Source: an uncultured Collinsella sp. (GTDB taxonomy: Bacteria > Actinomycetota > Coriobacteriia > Coriobacteriales > Coriobacteriaceae). From it: 22,258 nt of DNA. The stretch lies in NCBI GenBank assembly GCA_905210085.1, contig CAJLVJ010000034.1, positions 1 through 22,258 of the forward strand, given 5' to 3'. Under the pieces are notes generated by a model, which was not told the DNA's origin, did no database searches, and saw nothing but the letters and a program-made list of their open reading frames with translations. Each line of letters starts with the position of its first letter. Within the stretch, counting starts at the first letter, position 1. The position numbers and the translations under genes were made by a program. Shown here piece by piece: positions 1-7,864 of the stretch.

Positions 1-556
1 GCATCGCCCGATCGCGCGCGCCGGCGGCACCGGTTGGAAACTCTTGATCAAGCAATGCCCGCGCAGCATCGATGGAGATATAGTCGGGCAGACGCTCCTC
101 TTTTTTGGGAAGATGCACGTTGGCCGTTGGATGAGTCTCGCAGATCCCCTCGCGCACCAAAAAACGGTGGAAGCTCTTCACCGAGGAAAGCGCGCGCTCG
201 ATCGACGCGCTCGCATAGCCGCATTCACGTCGCGCAGCCACGAACGCCTCCACATCCGTACGTCGAACGTCCTCGGGGACATCGATGCCCCGTCCGATCA
301 GATGCACAAGATACGCCTCAAGATCGCGACGATACGCAGCTACAGTATTTGCGGAGAGATTGCGTTCCACCACCAGATGATTGAGAAAATCACGTACGTC
401 ATGCTCAAGTGGGGTCTTACCCGTAAGAAGATCTCCCGCCGACCGTCCCTGAAAAGCTCCTGGCGCCCCAGAAACAAAAGGGACCTTCCGATCCCGCGTC
501 GTGGCAGAATCGGAAAGGTCCATACGAACATTCATATCGCGAGAGCGTTGCGACAA
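1..556 (-). CDS. xerD: Tyrosine recombinase XerC/XerD-type, N-terminal part (runs off the left edge)
   Basis: Site-specific tyrosine recombinase that would resolve chromosome dimers at dif. Only about 185 codons are present. They contain a Gly/Ser-rich leader and then a SAM-like core-binding domain from about residue 50 (VRDFLNHLVVERNLSANTVA, later SIERALSSVKSFHRFLVREG, NVHLPKKEERLP). The catalytic R-K-H-R-H-Y residues lie outside the window, so activity cannot be judged. I place the start at the TTG at 556-554, immediately after the pyrG stop codon and in the same frame. An AGGAG inside the end of pyrG sits 6 nt upstream of it, which implies translational coupling. The in-frame ATG at 535-533 is the alternative start but has no Shine-Dalgarno. 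XerD rather than XerC is inferred from the pyrG neighbour, a linkage seen in other actinobacteria. Confidence 0.85.
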   Translation of the reverse strand, partial: MSQRSRDMNVRMDLSDSATTRDRKVPFVSGAPGAFQGRSAGDLLTGKTPLEHDVRDFLNHLVVERNLSANTVAAYRRDLEAYLVHLIGRGIDVPEDVRRTDVEAFVAARRECGYASASIERALSSVKSFHRFLVREGICETHPTANVHLPKKEERLPDYISIDAARALLDQEFPTGAAGARDRAM

Positions 557-2218
557 CTACTTCTCCTGCGGATTATGCGGGTTCACAAGCTCGCGCGATG
601 TGCCCTCATGCTGGCCGATAGCCGCACGAACGAACTCGCGGAACAGCGGTTGCGGCTTGGTCGGACGGCTCTTGAACTCGGGGTGTGCCTGGGTGGCAAC
701 AAACCACGGATGAACATCCTGGGGAAGCTCTATCATCTCGACCAGGCGCTCGTCGGGCGACAGACCCGAGATAACCAAGCCGGCGTCCTCGAGCTGGTCA
801 CGGAAGGCGTTGTTGAACTCAAAGCGATGACGGTGACGCTCGTAGACGAGCTCCTCGCCATATGCCTCGCGAGCAAGGGTATCGGCGGCGAGCTTGCACG
901 GATAGGCGCCCAGGCGCATGGTGCCGCCCTTCTCGGTCACGTCCTCCTGCGAGCTCATCAGATCGATGACGCTAAACGGGCCGTCCGGATCGAACTCGGA
1001 GGAGCTGGCGCCGGCAAGGCCGACGACGTTGCGGGCGAACTCGCACACGGCCACCTGCATACCCAGGCAAATGCCCAGATACGGAATCTTGTGCTCACGG
1101 GCAAACTCGGCCGCGAGGATCTTGCCCTCCAGGGCGCGCTTGCCAAAGCCGCCGGGGACCAGGATGCCCGAGGCGTCGCCCAGAACCTCGGAGACATTCT
1201 GCTCGTCGAGGCTCTCGCCGTCGACCAGCTGGACGTCCACATGGCGATCGTAGAAGACGCCCGCATGGTGCAGGGCCTCGATAACCGACAGGTACGCATC
1301 GGGCAGCTGCGTGTACTTGCCCACGACGGCGATCTTCACCTTGTCGGCGTGATGGTTGGCGTGATTCTGTTTGCGCAGGAACTCATTCCACTCGCTCATG
1401 TCGCGCTCACGCGGGTCCAGACCCAAGCGCTCGCAAATGCGCAGGTCAAAGTCCTGCTCGGCAAGCAGCTGCGGAACATCGTAAATGCTCGCGCAGTCCT
1501 CGTTGGTAAAGACACAATCGGTGTCGACGTCGCAGAAGCTTGCGATCTTTCCGCGGATAGCGTCATCGATATGGTGGTCGGAGCGCAGCACGATGATATC
1601 GGGCTGGATGCCAAAGCTGCGGAGCTCCTTGACGGAATGCTGCGTGGGCTTGGTCTTGACCTCGTGGGCGGCGGCGATATAGGGAACGAGCGACACGTGG
1701 ATGTAGCAGACGTTCTCGGGGCCGGCCTCCTTGCGGTACTGACGGATGGCCTCGACAAACGGTTGGGACTCGATGTCGCCGATCGTGCCGCCCAGCTCGG
1801 TGATGACTACATCGGAGCCGGTCTGCTCCTCGATGCGGCGGAACTTGTCCTTAATGGCATTGGTGACGTGAGGAATCACCTGCACGGTACCGCCCAAAAA
1901 GTCGCCGCGACGCTCGCGAGCGATCAAGCTCTTATAGATGGCGCCGGTCGTAAAGTTGGAATCGCGGGTCAGGTTCTCATCAATAAAGCGCTCGTAATGA
2001 CCCAGGTCCAGGTCGGACTCGTAACCATCCTCGGTAACGAAGACCTCACCATGCTGGAAGGGGCTCATGGTACCGGGGTCGACGTTCAGATACGGATCGG
2101 CCTTCTGCATCGTTACTTTGTAGCCACGCGACTTGAGCAGACGGCCCAGCGAGGCCGCGGTGATACCCTTGCCCAGGGACGAAACCACGCCACCGGTTAC
2201 GAACACATGCTTGGTCAT
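557..2218 (-). CDS. pyrG: CTP synthase
   Basis: Makes CTP from UTP, ATP and glutamine in the last step of de novo pyrimidine nucleotide synthesis; cytosolic tetramer. The 553 residues match the usual length. The N-terminal synthetase domain opens with KHVFVTGGVVSSLGKG (ATP-binding loop SLGKG at residues 14-18), followed by KADPYLNVDPGTMSP and HGEVFVTEDG. The C-terminal class-I glutamine amidotransferase domain has the oxyanion region LVPGGFGKRALEGK, the nucleophile in GICLGMQ (Cys384) and the HPE pair (His512, Glu514). All key residues are present. The leader is about 50 nt and carries an imperfect CCCGTA...TACGGG stem at about 2232-2268. I see no G-run attenuator of the Bacillus pyrG type. 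The recombinase gene follows without a gap and is probably co-transcribed. Confidence 0.98.
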   Translation of the reverse strand: MTKHVFVTGGVVSSLGKGITAASLGRLLKSRGYKVTMQKADPYLNVDPGTMSPFQHGEVFVTEDGYESDLDLGHYERFIDENLTRDSNFTTGAIYKSLIARERRGDFLGGTVQVIPHVTNAIKDKFRRIEEQTGSDVVITELGGTIGDIESQPFVEAIRQYRKEAGPENVCYIHVSLVPYIAAAHEVKTKPTQHSVKELRSFGIQPDIIVLRSDHHIDDAIRGKIASFCDVDTDCVFTNEDCASIYDVPQLLAEQDFDLRICERLGLDPRERDMSEWNEFLRKQNHANHHADKVKIAVVGKYTQLPDAYLSVIEALHHAGVFYDRHVDVQLVDGESLDEQNVSEVLGDASGILVPGGFGKRALEGKILAAEFAREHKIPYLGICLGMQVAVCEFARNVVGLAGASSSEFDPDGPFSVIDLMSSQEDVTEKGGTMRLGAYPCKLAADTLAREAYGEELVYERHRHRFEFNNAFRDQLEDAGLVISGLSPDERLVEMIELPQDVHPWFVATQAHPEFKSRPTKPQPLFREFVRAAIGQHEGTSRELVNPHNPQEK

Positions 2219-2273
2219 ATTGAGTTACCTGCGCTTCCCGTAGAAGTTGTTTATCCACATCTTACGGGTCTTC

Positions 2274-2302
2274 ATTGTAATACTCGCGCCGCGGACCGTT
2301 CA
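2274..2302 (-). promoter_or_regulatory. Putative pyrG promoter
   Basis: On the minus strand a TACAAT -10 (2279-2274) lies 17 bp downstream of TGAACG (2302-2297), a plausible -35. This puts transcription start near 2267 and gives a leader of about 50 nt before the pyrG ATG. Assigned by pattern only. Confidence 0.45.
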
Positions 2303-2338
2303 CAATTTTTCTCGCGTGCGATTGCATTTCTCAATCTT

Positions 2339-2372
2339 GAAACAAAACGCCGCCCGGTTTCCCAGGCGGCGT
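2339..2372 (-). terminator. Intrinsic terminator after the winged-helix regulator gene
   Basis: On the minus strand an 8-bp perfect stem (ACGCCGCC pairing with GGCGGCGT, 2372-2365 with 2354-2347) and a 10-nt loop are followed by TTTTGTTT. It lies 24 bp past the stop codon of the regulator gene and separates it from pyrG. Confidence 0.9.
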
Positions 2373-2396
2373 CGCTATGGCAAGGGTTACATGCTG

Positions 2397-2735
2397 CTAT
2401 CGATCAGCAACCTCGTCCTCAAGCATTTCTTGAACGAGCATGCCGGTACGGACGCCCTCAAGATACCACTCGCCACGTTCGGTGAGGCAAATGCCATTTG
2501 CAAGCTGACCGCCGTCGTCGCTATAACGCGAGACGACATCAATCATGCCTTCGGAATCCAAGCGATCGATTGCGGCGCGGGCACGATACGGCGAAACCCC
2601 CACGCGCTCGGCAAGCGTTTTGCGCGAGAAACCATACGGCCCGCCATTGTCTTCGGTTTGCTGGTCGATCTCCATCAACACCAGCACCTCGACACGCTTC
2701 ATATCGTTGACACTCGCACGACCCTTGCCCGCCAT
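2397..2735 (-). CDS. Small winged helix-turn-helix DNA-binding protein
   Basis: A predicted transcriptional regulator of 112 residues with no effector domain. After a short basic N-terminus (MAGKGRASVNDMKR) a helix leads into a helix-turn-helix at about residues 35-63 (FSRKTLAERVGVSPYRARAA, then IDRLDSEGMI). A wing-like segment follows (VVSRYSDDGGQLANGICLTE) and an acidic C-terminal helix. The fold is MarR/PadR-like, but I do not recognise a named family. The ATG at 2735 was chosen because GAGGAGG lies 6 nt upstream; a longer frame from 2789 has no such site. A possible -10 (TATACAAT) lies near 2855 on the same strand. It sits alone between two terminators, so its target cannot be read from context. 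Confidence 0.7.
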   Translation of the reverse strand: MAGKGRASVNDMKRVEVLVLMEIDQQTEDNGGPYGFSRKTLAERVGVSPYRARAAIDRLDSEGMIDVVSRYSDDGGQLANGICLTERGEWYLEGVRTGMLVQEMLEDEVADR

Positions 2736-2923
2736 AGCAGCCTCCTCAAACCGAGCACGAGCATCTAACGCGCCGTGCGCGACCGACACACCTCACGATG
2801 GCAGGTAACATCCATCATGCGGCATCCCGCTAAGGATGAAACAGTTACGGTTATTGTATACCGCTCAAATTGTTTCTAGGCAGGTAAACAGCTATTTTTC
2901 GCCGAAATAGGCGCTTTATTGAT

Positions 2924-2957
2924 CAAAAAGCCGTACCGGGCGCTAACCCGATACGGC
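2924..2957 (-). terminator. Intrinsic terminator after the UPF0371 gene
   Basis: On the minus strand GCCGTATCGGG pairs with CCCGGTACGGC (one mismatch, 11-bp stem) around a 6-nt loop, followed by TTTTT. It starts 35 bp after the UPF0371 stop codon. Confidence 0.9.
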
Positions 2958-2991
2958 CAAAATGCAATGCAATTACCGCGGTGCTTCAAAC

Positions 2992-4473
2992 TTAGCGATG
3001 GAAGAAACCGCGGCGCTCAAACTTGGGCTCGCAGCACACGTTGATACCCAGTTTGCGCAGTACCGTCTCGTCCGTCGGCGAGATAATCACGCTAAAGAAG
3101 GCATCGCAACCGCGCAGCTGCTCCAGGCCCGAAAGGACGCGAGCGGCCGTCTCACTCGTGGCCGAGGTGATCGACAGCGCCATAAGCGTCTCGTCGGTGT
3201 GGAGGCGCGGGTTTTTGCTGCCCAGGAAATGCGTCTTGAGCTTGCTGATGGGCTCGATCGCTTCATCGCTAATGACCTCGAGCTCAAGGTCGACGCCCGA
3301 GACATGCTTAAGTGCATTCATGATGAGCGAGCTCGCGGCGCCCAGGCGCGTGGAAGTCTTGCCGGTCACCACGGAGCCATCGGGCATGACCATGGCACCC
3401 ACGGGACCACCCGTCAGCTGCTCCCTGGTGAGGGCCGCCGAGCGCGCCGGTGAGTAGTTCTTATCGATGCCGGCTTTCTTCATAATAATCTTGAGACGGT
3501 CGACTTGCTCATCGCCCACGCCGGTACGGCGCACATTTTCGACCGCGGTAAAGTAGCGGCGGACGATCTCCATCTTGGAAGCGTCGCGGCAGGCATCGTC
3601 ATCGGTGATGGCAAAGCCGACCATATTGACGCCCATGTCCGTAGGACTCTGGTAGGGGCTCTTGCCCAGGATCTTTTCCATCAGAGCACGGACCACCGGG
3701 AAGGCCTCGACGTCGCGGTTGTAGTTGACCGTGGTCTTGTTATAGGCCTCAAGGTGGAAGGAGTCGATGATATTGGCATCGTCGAGGTCCGCCGTGGCGG
3801 CCTCGTAGGCAATATTGACCGGATGCGTCAGAGGAAGATTCCAGACCGGGAAGGTCTCGAACTTGGCATAGCCGGCGGCCGTGCCATGCTTGTGCTCATG
3901 ATAGAGCTGAGACAGGCAGGTGGCAAGCTTGCCCGAGCCAGGACCGGGGGCAGTGACCACGACGAGCGGTCGGGTGGTCTCGACAAACTCATTCTTGCCG
4001 TAGCCATCGTCGGACACGATCAGATCGACATCGTGCGGATACCCCTCGATGGGATAGTGCAGTTTGGCGGGAATACCGAGCGCGTTCAGACGGTTGCGGA
4101 ACACATCGGCAGCAGGCTGGCCGGCGTACTGGGTGATGACCACAGCCGCGACAGCAAAGCCGTTGCCGCGGAACAGGTCAACCAGGCGCAGCACATCCTC
4201 GTCATAGGTAATGCCGAGGTCACCACGAGCCTTGTTTTTCTCGATGTGGCTCGCGTTGATCGCGATGATAACCTCGACATCGTCGGCGATGCTCTTGAGC
4301 ATGCGGAACTTGCTGTCCGGTTCAAAACCCGGCAGCACGCGGCTCGCATGATAGTCATCGAACAGCTTACCACCAAACTCCAAATAGAGCTTGCCACCAA
4401 ACTGCGAGATGCGCTCCTTAATGTGAGCAGCCTGCAGCTCGATATACTTCGCGTTGTCGAAACCCTGGCGCAT
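2992..4473 (-). CDS. UPF0371 / DUF1846 family protein
   Basis: A 493-residue cytosolic protein of the UPF0371 (DUF1846) family, recognised from its opening (RQGFDNAKYIELQAAHIKER, then ISQFGGKLYLEFGGKLFDDYHASRVLPGF) and later blocks such as NPRLHTDETLMALSITSATS. The biochemical role of the family is not established as far as I know. A P-loop-like stretch, VVVTAPGPGSGKLATCL, places GPGSGK at about residues 177-182 and suggests nucleotide or phosphate binding (inference). The ATG at 4473 is favoured over the one at 4497 because GGGAG lies 6 nt upstream and the conserved family N-terminus begins there. The gene is monocistronic, with a terminator downstream and a long non-coding region upstream. 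Confidence 0.9.
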   Translation of the reverse strand: MRQGFDNAKYIELQAAHIKERISQFGGKLYLEFGGKLFDDYHASRVLPGFEPDSKFRMLKSIADDVEVIIAINASHIEKNKARGDLGITYDEDVLRLVDLFRGNGFAVAAVVITQYAGQPAADVFRNRLNALGIPAKLHYPIEGYPHDVDLIVSDDGYGKNEFVETTRPLVVVTAPGPGSGKLATCLSQLYHEHKHGTAAGYAKFETFPVWNLPLTHPVNIAYEAATADLDDANIIDSFHLEAYNKTTVNYNRDVEAFPVVRALMEKILGKSPYQSPTDMGVNMVGFAITDDDACRDASKMEIVRRYFTAVENVRRTGVGDEQVDRLKIIMKKAGIDKNYSPARSAALTREQLTGGPVGAMVMPDGSVVTGKTSTRLGAASSLIMNALKHVSGVDLELEVISDEAIEPISKLKTHFLGSKNPRLHTDETLMALSITSATSETAARVLSGLEQLRGCDAFFSVIISPTDETVLRKLGINVCCEPKFERRGFFHR

Positions 4474-4630
4474 ATATGGCTCCCGTCCCGTTTCCATTTA
4501 ATGCTCTAGGCGATTATAACGGAGCCCGCCCTCCCCGATACCCAGACCATCAACAGGCACCAACCAAACACGCCCACCGCAACCACCGGGGACCCGGGGT
4601 AGATCATTTGGGACGGGAAACAAGGCACTC

Positions 4631-4889
4631 AGCACCAACAATGAAAACGTCACAGGCAAAGCCAAAGCCAGCGAACGGGCACCAGAGCGAGCAAGCTACC
4701 CCCTGCACCAACAATGGCAGCGCCGCAGGTGGAGCAAAAGTCAGCGAAAGCCCGCCAGAGCGAGCAAGGTAACGTGAAAGAGGAGGGCATGGTGCAAAGT
4801 AACCTGACACCTTTGCACCAACAAGGGAAACGTCGCAGGTTGAGCATAAGTCAGCGAGCGACGTCCAGGACGTACAAGTTGGCATGAAA
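4631..4889. repeat. Three-copy degenerate intergenic repeat
   Basis: Three related segments begin with (T/A)GCACCAACAA at 4631, 4704 and 4814. Each continues through recognisable shared blocks (GCAGGT or ACAGGC, AAGTCAGCGA-like, CCAGAGCGAGCAAG-like) for about 65-75 nt. Copies 2 and 3 stay alignable further, into a GAAAnAGG(n)GGCAT stretch; in copy 3 this runs into the terminator at 4887. Open frames on the minus strand across the repeat give repetitive low-quality peptides and I do not call them genes. Nothing else recognisable lies between 4498 and 4630. Confidence 0.7.
4791..4819. repeat. Short perfect inverted repeat GGTGCAAAG / CTTTGCACC
   Basis: A 9-bp perfect inverted repeat (4791-4799 and 4811-4819) with an 11-nt loop, TAACCTGACAC. 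Its right arm forms the start of the third copy of the degenerate repeat. It resembles a REP-type palindrome, but no associated transposase is in the window. Confidence 0.6.
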
Positions 4890-4929
4890 AAGGCAAGGCA
4901 TAGACCTTTTGGTCATGCCTTGCCTTTTG
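4885..4929 (-). terminator. Strong terminator ending the arcA-OTC-antiporter transcript
   Basis: On the minus strand AAAAGGCAAGGCAT pairs with ATGCCTTGCCTTTT, extended by a GACC/GGTC tip around a 4-nt loop with one bulged base, and followed by TTTTT. The stem is flanked by A and T runs on both sides and could work in both directions, but only the minus strand has a transcript entering it. Confidence 0.88.
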
Positions 4930-4970
4930 AATGACAAATTGTCGTCCTGGGCGGCGCGCAGCGTCGACTG

Positions 4971-5129
4971 GTTGCGCGGTTCGTAGAACCGCGCAACATA
5001 AGTGCGCCCCCTCCCGCGCACGGAACGGGAGGGGACTAAAGGTAGGAGTCTACCGGTAGGTTTACCCCACCGGACAGACGATGACCAGGTGATCCTCTAC
5101 AGGATCGTCAAGGTTTCCGTGGGGTACCC
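4971..5129 (-). other. Structured 3' untranslated region of the antiporter mRNA
   Basis: Read on the minus strand, the roughly 210 nt between the antiporter stop and the terminator contain a chain of hairpins. The first is a long arm near 5063-5129 (TACCCCA against TGGGGTA, enclosing GATCCT/AGGATC). The second is a 9-bp perfect stem CCCCTCCCG/CGGGAGGGG (5008-5016 with 5026-5034). The third is a 12-bp perfect stem GTTGCGCGGTTC/GAACCGCGCAAC (4971-4982 with 4986-4997) with a 3-nt loop. None has its own U-tract. It is not tmRNA, RNase P RNA or SRP RNA by inspection. It could be an mRNA-stabilising tail or a source of a small RNA. Confidence 0.5.
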
Positions 5130-5138
5130 ATTGGGTAC

Positions 5139-6617
5139 TTAGAGCAGCACGCAGGCGACGGTCAGGATGACGGCGCAGACGACGGAGAGCGCGACGATGA
5201 GCTTAAGGGCAAACTTGAGCCAGGTCGTCCACTCGATCTTGGCCAGGGCGAGACCGCCCATGATGGCGCCGGAGGTCGGGGTGAACAGGTTCACGACACC
5301 GATGGCGGCGGAGAAGATCATGACCATGACCTCAGGCGAGAAGCCGAGCTTAACAGCCAGCGGTCCCATGATGGGCATGGAGACGGTGGCCATACCGGAG
5401 GTCGAGGGGATCAGGAAGGACAGGCCGAAGTAGACCAGGAAGCTCATGGGAGCGAAGATCACGCCGGACAGGCCAGCCAGGGCATTGGCGGCAGCGTCGA
5501 GGACGAAGACATCGAGGCCGGTGTTAGCCATGAGGACGGAGATACCACGGGCGAGGGCGATGACGAGAACAACGGACATCATGTCGGCAGCGCCGGTGAT
5601 GAAGGTGTTAACAATCTGCTTCTCGGACAGGCCACCGATGATACCGATCAGGACGGCCATGAGGAAGAACCAGGTGGAAGCCTCGTCGAAGTACCACTGG
5701 CCAATGGGCAGGCCGGTGATCAGGGCAGACCAGCCCTGAACGACGGCGTTACCGTCGGCGTCGTAGACAGCGCCAGCGTCGAAGAAGTTGGCGACGCCCT
5801 CGTTGAGGTCGGCCAGCGGGATGAAGCCGACGATCATGACGACGAAGGTGAAGGCGAAGGCGATCAGAACACCCTTCTGACGACCGGTGAGCTTGACCTC
5901 CTTGTGGACCTCGGAAGCAGCCTTGCCGTGAGCTTCTTCGGCGTCCTTGAGCTCCTGCATCGACAGGATGGTAGAACCCTTGTCAGCCTTGACCTTCTTG
6001 GCATAGTTCATCACGAAGACGATGGACATAGCAGTAGTGACAATCCACAGGACGGCACCGAGGCCGATGATGATGGACTGGTTGACCTCAATGCCAACGC
6101 CGGTCAGAGCGTCGACGGCAGCGCCGACGGCGAACGGGTTAACCGTGGAGCCCAGGCAGCCGCAGCCAGCGCCGAGCAGGACGGTAGCGGCGCCGACCAT
6201 CGGGTCGAAGCCAGCGGCCATCATGGTAGCGGCGAGCAGGGCGTAGAAGGGAACGGTCTCCTCGCACATACCATAAGTGGTACCACCGAGGGAGAAGATG
6301 AGCATCAGCACGGGAATGAGCATGATCTCGTTGCCCTTAAGCTTCTGCACCAGGACGGCGATGCCGTTGTCCAGAGCGCCGGTCTCGGTCATCATGCCGA
6401 GGAAGCCGCCCAGGATCATAACGAAGAGGCAGACGGGCAGAGCGTCAGCGAAGCCCTTAATCGGGGCGGTGCAGAAATCGCTCAGACGGGCGGCAGTAAC
6501 CGCGCCGCCGGACGTGCCGGAGACGATAACGGTAATCACTGCGACAATTGCCAGCAGAGCAAGAAGAATGGTGAACGATGAAGGCATACCGCGCTTTTTC
6601 TTAGCGGTCTCAGTCAT
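5139..6617 (-). CDS. arcD: ArcD/YfcC-type basic amino acid antiporter (C4-dicarboxylate carrier family)
   Basis: An integral membrane carrier of the YfcC/DcuC group (ion transporter superfamily), to which the streptococcal ArcD also belongs. It is distinct from the APC-type ArcD of Pseudomonas. The 492 residues include about 12 hydrophobic segments. The first (SFTILLALLAIVAVITVIVS) follows a short basic N-terminus, and conserved Gly-rich parts such as MILGGFLGMMTETGALD and SLGGTTYGMCEETVPFYAL are typical of the family. A soluble charged loop lies at about residues 210-255. Placement after arcA and OTC makes arginine/ornithine exchange the likely role (inference from context). The start at 6617 is supported by AAGGGGGG about 9-10 nt upstream. 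Two further in-frame ATGs upstream (6626 and 6644) are spaced less well. Confidence 0.88.
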   Translation of the reverse strand: MTETAKKKRGMPSSFTILLALLAIVAVITVIVSGTSGGAVTAARLSDFCTAPIKGFADALPVCLFVMILGGFLGMMTETGALDNGIAVLVQKLKGNEIMLIPVLMLIFSLGGTTYGMCEETVPFYALLAATMMAAGFDPMVGAATVLLGAGCGCLGSTVNPFAVGAAVDALTGVGIEVNQSIIIGLGAVLWIVTTAMSIVFVMNYAKKVKADKGSTILSMQELKDAEEAHGKAASEVHKEVKLTGRQKGVLIAFAFTFVVMIVGFIPLADLNEGVANFFDAGAVYDADGNAVVQGWSALITGLPIGQWYFDEASTWFFLMAVLIGIIGGLSEKQIVNTFITGAADMMSVVLVIALARGISVLMANTGLDVFVLDAAANALAGLSGVIFAPMSFLVYFGLSFLIPSTSGMATVSMPIMGPLAVKLGFSPEVMVMIFSAAIGVVNLFTPTSGAIMGGLALAKIEWTTWLKFALKLIVALSVVCAVILTVACVLL

Positions 6618-6717
6618 AGTTCTCATCCCCCCTTCATAAATCATTTAACTTTCTCGTGCGAAGCGGATCTTCCGTGCCGTGCCCACCGCCCGACGCGAGA
6701 TATTTACCAGACACAGC

Positions 6718-6749
6718 CGCTCGGGGTGTTCAACAATACACCCCGAGCG
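6718..6749 (-). other. GC-rich stem-loop between OTC and antiporter genes
   Basis: A perfect 12-bp stem, CGCTCGGGGTGT with ACACCCCGAGCG, and an 8-nt loop lie 15 bp downstream of the OTC stop. No U-tract follows on either strand, so full termination is doubtful. It could attenuate read-through or protect the upstream mRNA from 3' decay. Confidence 0.7.
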
Positions 6750-6764
6750 AGATGCTAGATGCTC

Positions 6765-7760
6765 TTACTTGAGCGTGGCGTACATGACAGCCTTGATGGT
6801 GTGCATGCGGTTCTCGGCCTCGTCGAAGACCTTGGAAGCGGGGCTCTCGAAGACCTCGTCGGTGACCTCCTGCTCGGTGATGCCGAACTGCTCGCACTTC
6901 TCGGCGCCAATGGTGGTGTTGGTGTCGTGGAAGCTGGGCAGGCAGTGCAGGAAGATGGCACCCGGGTTGGCCATAGCCATGACCTCGGAGGTAACACGAT
7001 ACGGAGTGAGCTGAGCGATGCGCTCGGCCCAGACCTCGTCGGGCTCGCCCATGGAGACCCACACGTCGGTGTAGATAACGTCGGCACCGGTGACGCCGTC
7101 CTTGACGTCGGTGGTCAGCTTGATGGTGCAGCCGTTGGCCTCGGCGATGGGCTTGCAGGCCTCGATGACGTCGTCGGCGGGCATGCACTCCTCGGGGCCG
7201 CAGGCCACGAAGTTCATGCCGAGCTTGGAGCAGACAACCATGAGGGAGCGAGCAACGTTGTTCTTGCAGTCGCCCATGAAGACGAGGGTCTTGCCCTTGA
7301 TGTCGTAGTTGAAGTTCTCCTGGACGGTCAGGATGTCGGCGAGCATCTGGGTGGGATGCCACTCAGTGGTCAGGCCGTTCCACACGGGCACGCCGGACTT
7401 AGCAGCGAGCTCCTCGACGTCATCCTGGGCAAAGCCACGGAACTCGATGCCGTCATACATGCGGCCGAGAACGCGGGCGGTGTCCTCGATGGACTCCTTC
7501 TTGCCCATCTGCGACGAACCCGGATCGAGATAGGTCACGCCCATGCCCAGGTCCATGCCGCCGACCTCGAAGGCGCAGCGGGTACGAGTGGAGGTCTTCT
7601 GGAAGAGCAGAACGATGTTCTTGCCCTCGAGATAGCGATGCGGAACGCCAGCGCGCTTCATATCCTTGAAGTTCTTGGAGAGCTTGAGCAGGTACTCGAT
7701 CTCCTCGGTGGTGAGGTCGAGAAGCTTGAGGAAGCTACGGCCGGAGAGGTTAACACCCAT
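6765..7760 (-). CDS. arcB: Ornithine carbamoyltransferase (catabolic)
   Basis: Interconverts citrulline plus phosphate with ornithine plus carbamoyl phosphate; second step of the arginine deiminase pathway; cytosolic. The 331 residues match the family. The carbamoyl-phosphate loop FQKTSTRTR is at residues 53-61, HPTQ at 135-138, the ornithine-binding region DVWVSMGE at 232-239 and the catalytic HCLP at 272-275. All are intact. Sequence alone does not separate catabolic from anabolic enzymes; the position between arcA and the antiporter makes it catabolic. Its start has AAAGGA about 9 nt upstream. The gene is separated from arcA by 105 nt holding two stem-loops, and is probably transcribed from the arcA promoter. 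Confidence 0.97.
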   Translation of the reverse strand: MGVNLSGRSFLKLLDLTTEEIEYLLKLSKNFKDMKRAGVPHRYLEGKNIVLLFQKTSTRTRCAFEVGGMDLGMGVTYLDPGSSQMGKKESIEDTARVLGRMYDGIEFRGFAQDDVEELAAKSGVPVWNGLTTEWHPTQMLADILTVQENFNYDIKGKTLVFMGDCKNNVARSLMVVCSKLGMNFVACGPEECMPADDVIEACKPIAEANGCTIKLTTDVKDGVTGADVIYTDVWVSMGEPDEVWAERIAQLTPYRVTSEVMAMANPGAIFLHCLPSFHDTNTTIGAEKCEQFGITEQEVTDEVFESPASKVFDEAENRMHTIKAVMYATLK

Positions 7761-7805
7761 GGTTCGATTCCTTTCGAAGAAATGAATTACGTAAGTATCA
7801 GTGTT

Positions 7806-7853
7806 GCCCGTTTAACGGGCGAAGCCGGTGCGGTTGTAGGGGGACCGCACCGG
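7806..7853 (-). other. Two stem-loops between arcA copy 1 and OTC
   Basis: In transcript order, CCGGTGCGGT/ACCGCACCGG (10-bp perfect stem, 7853-7844 with 7834-7825) is followed by GCCCGT/ACGGGC (7820-7815 with 7811-7806, loop TAA). Neither is followed by a U-run. They may set the ratio of arcA to downstream mRNA. Confidence 0.65.
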
Positions 7854-7864
7854 AAACGGAAAGA

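Noticed and set aside
2251..2259. Perfect DnaA box TTATCCACA in the pyrG leader
   Set aside because: A single isolated 9-mer; no cluster of boxes, no AT-rich unwinding region and no dnaA/dnaN nearby. Chance occurrence is likely.
2294..2302. LytTR-like ACCGTTCAC upstream of pyrG
   Set aside because: It is single, has no partner 21 bp away and coincides with the proposed pyrG -35. It shows that lone matches occur by chance, so only the paired sites at arcA are taken seriously.
44..2485. Very long open frame (813 codons) on the plus strand opposite pyrG
   Set aside because: It is the antisense shadow of pyrG. GC-rich third positions remove stop codons on the opposite strand; the peptide has no recognisable family and no ribosome binding site.
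4604..4885. 93-codon minus-strand open frame across the degenerate repeat
   Set aside because: The peptide is only the translation of the three repeat units, is Cys- and Leu-rich without a known fold, and has no ribosome binding site.
5904..6581. 225-codon plus-strand open frame opposite the antiporter
   Set aside because: His/Asp/Gly-rich low-complexity peptide antisense to membrane segments; no start signal and no family.
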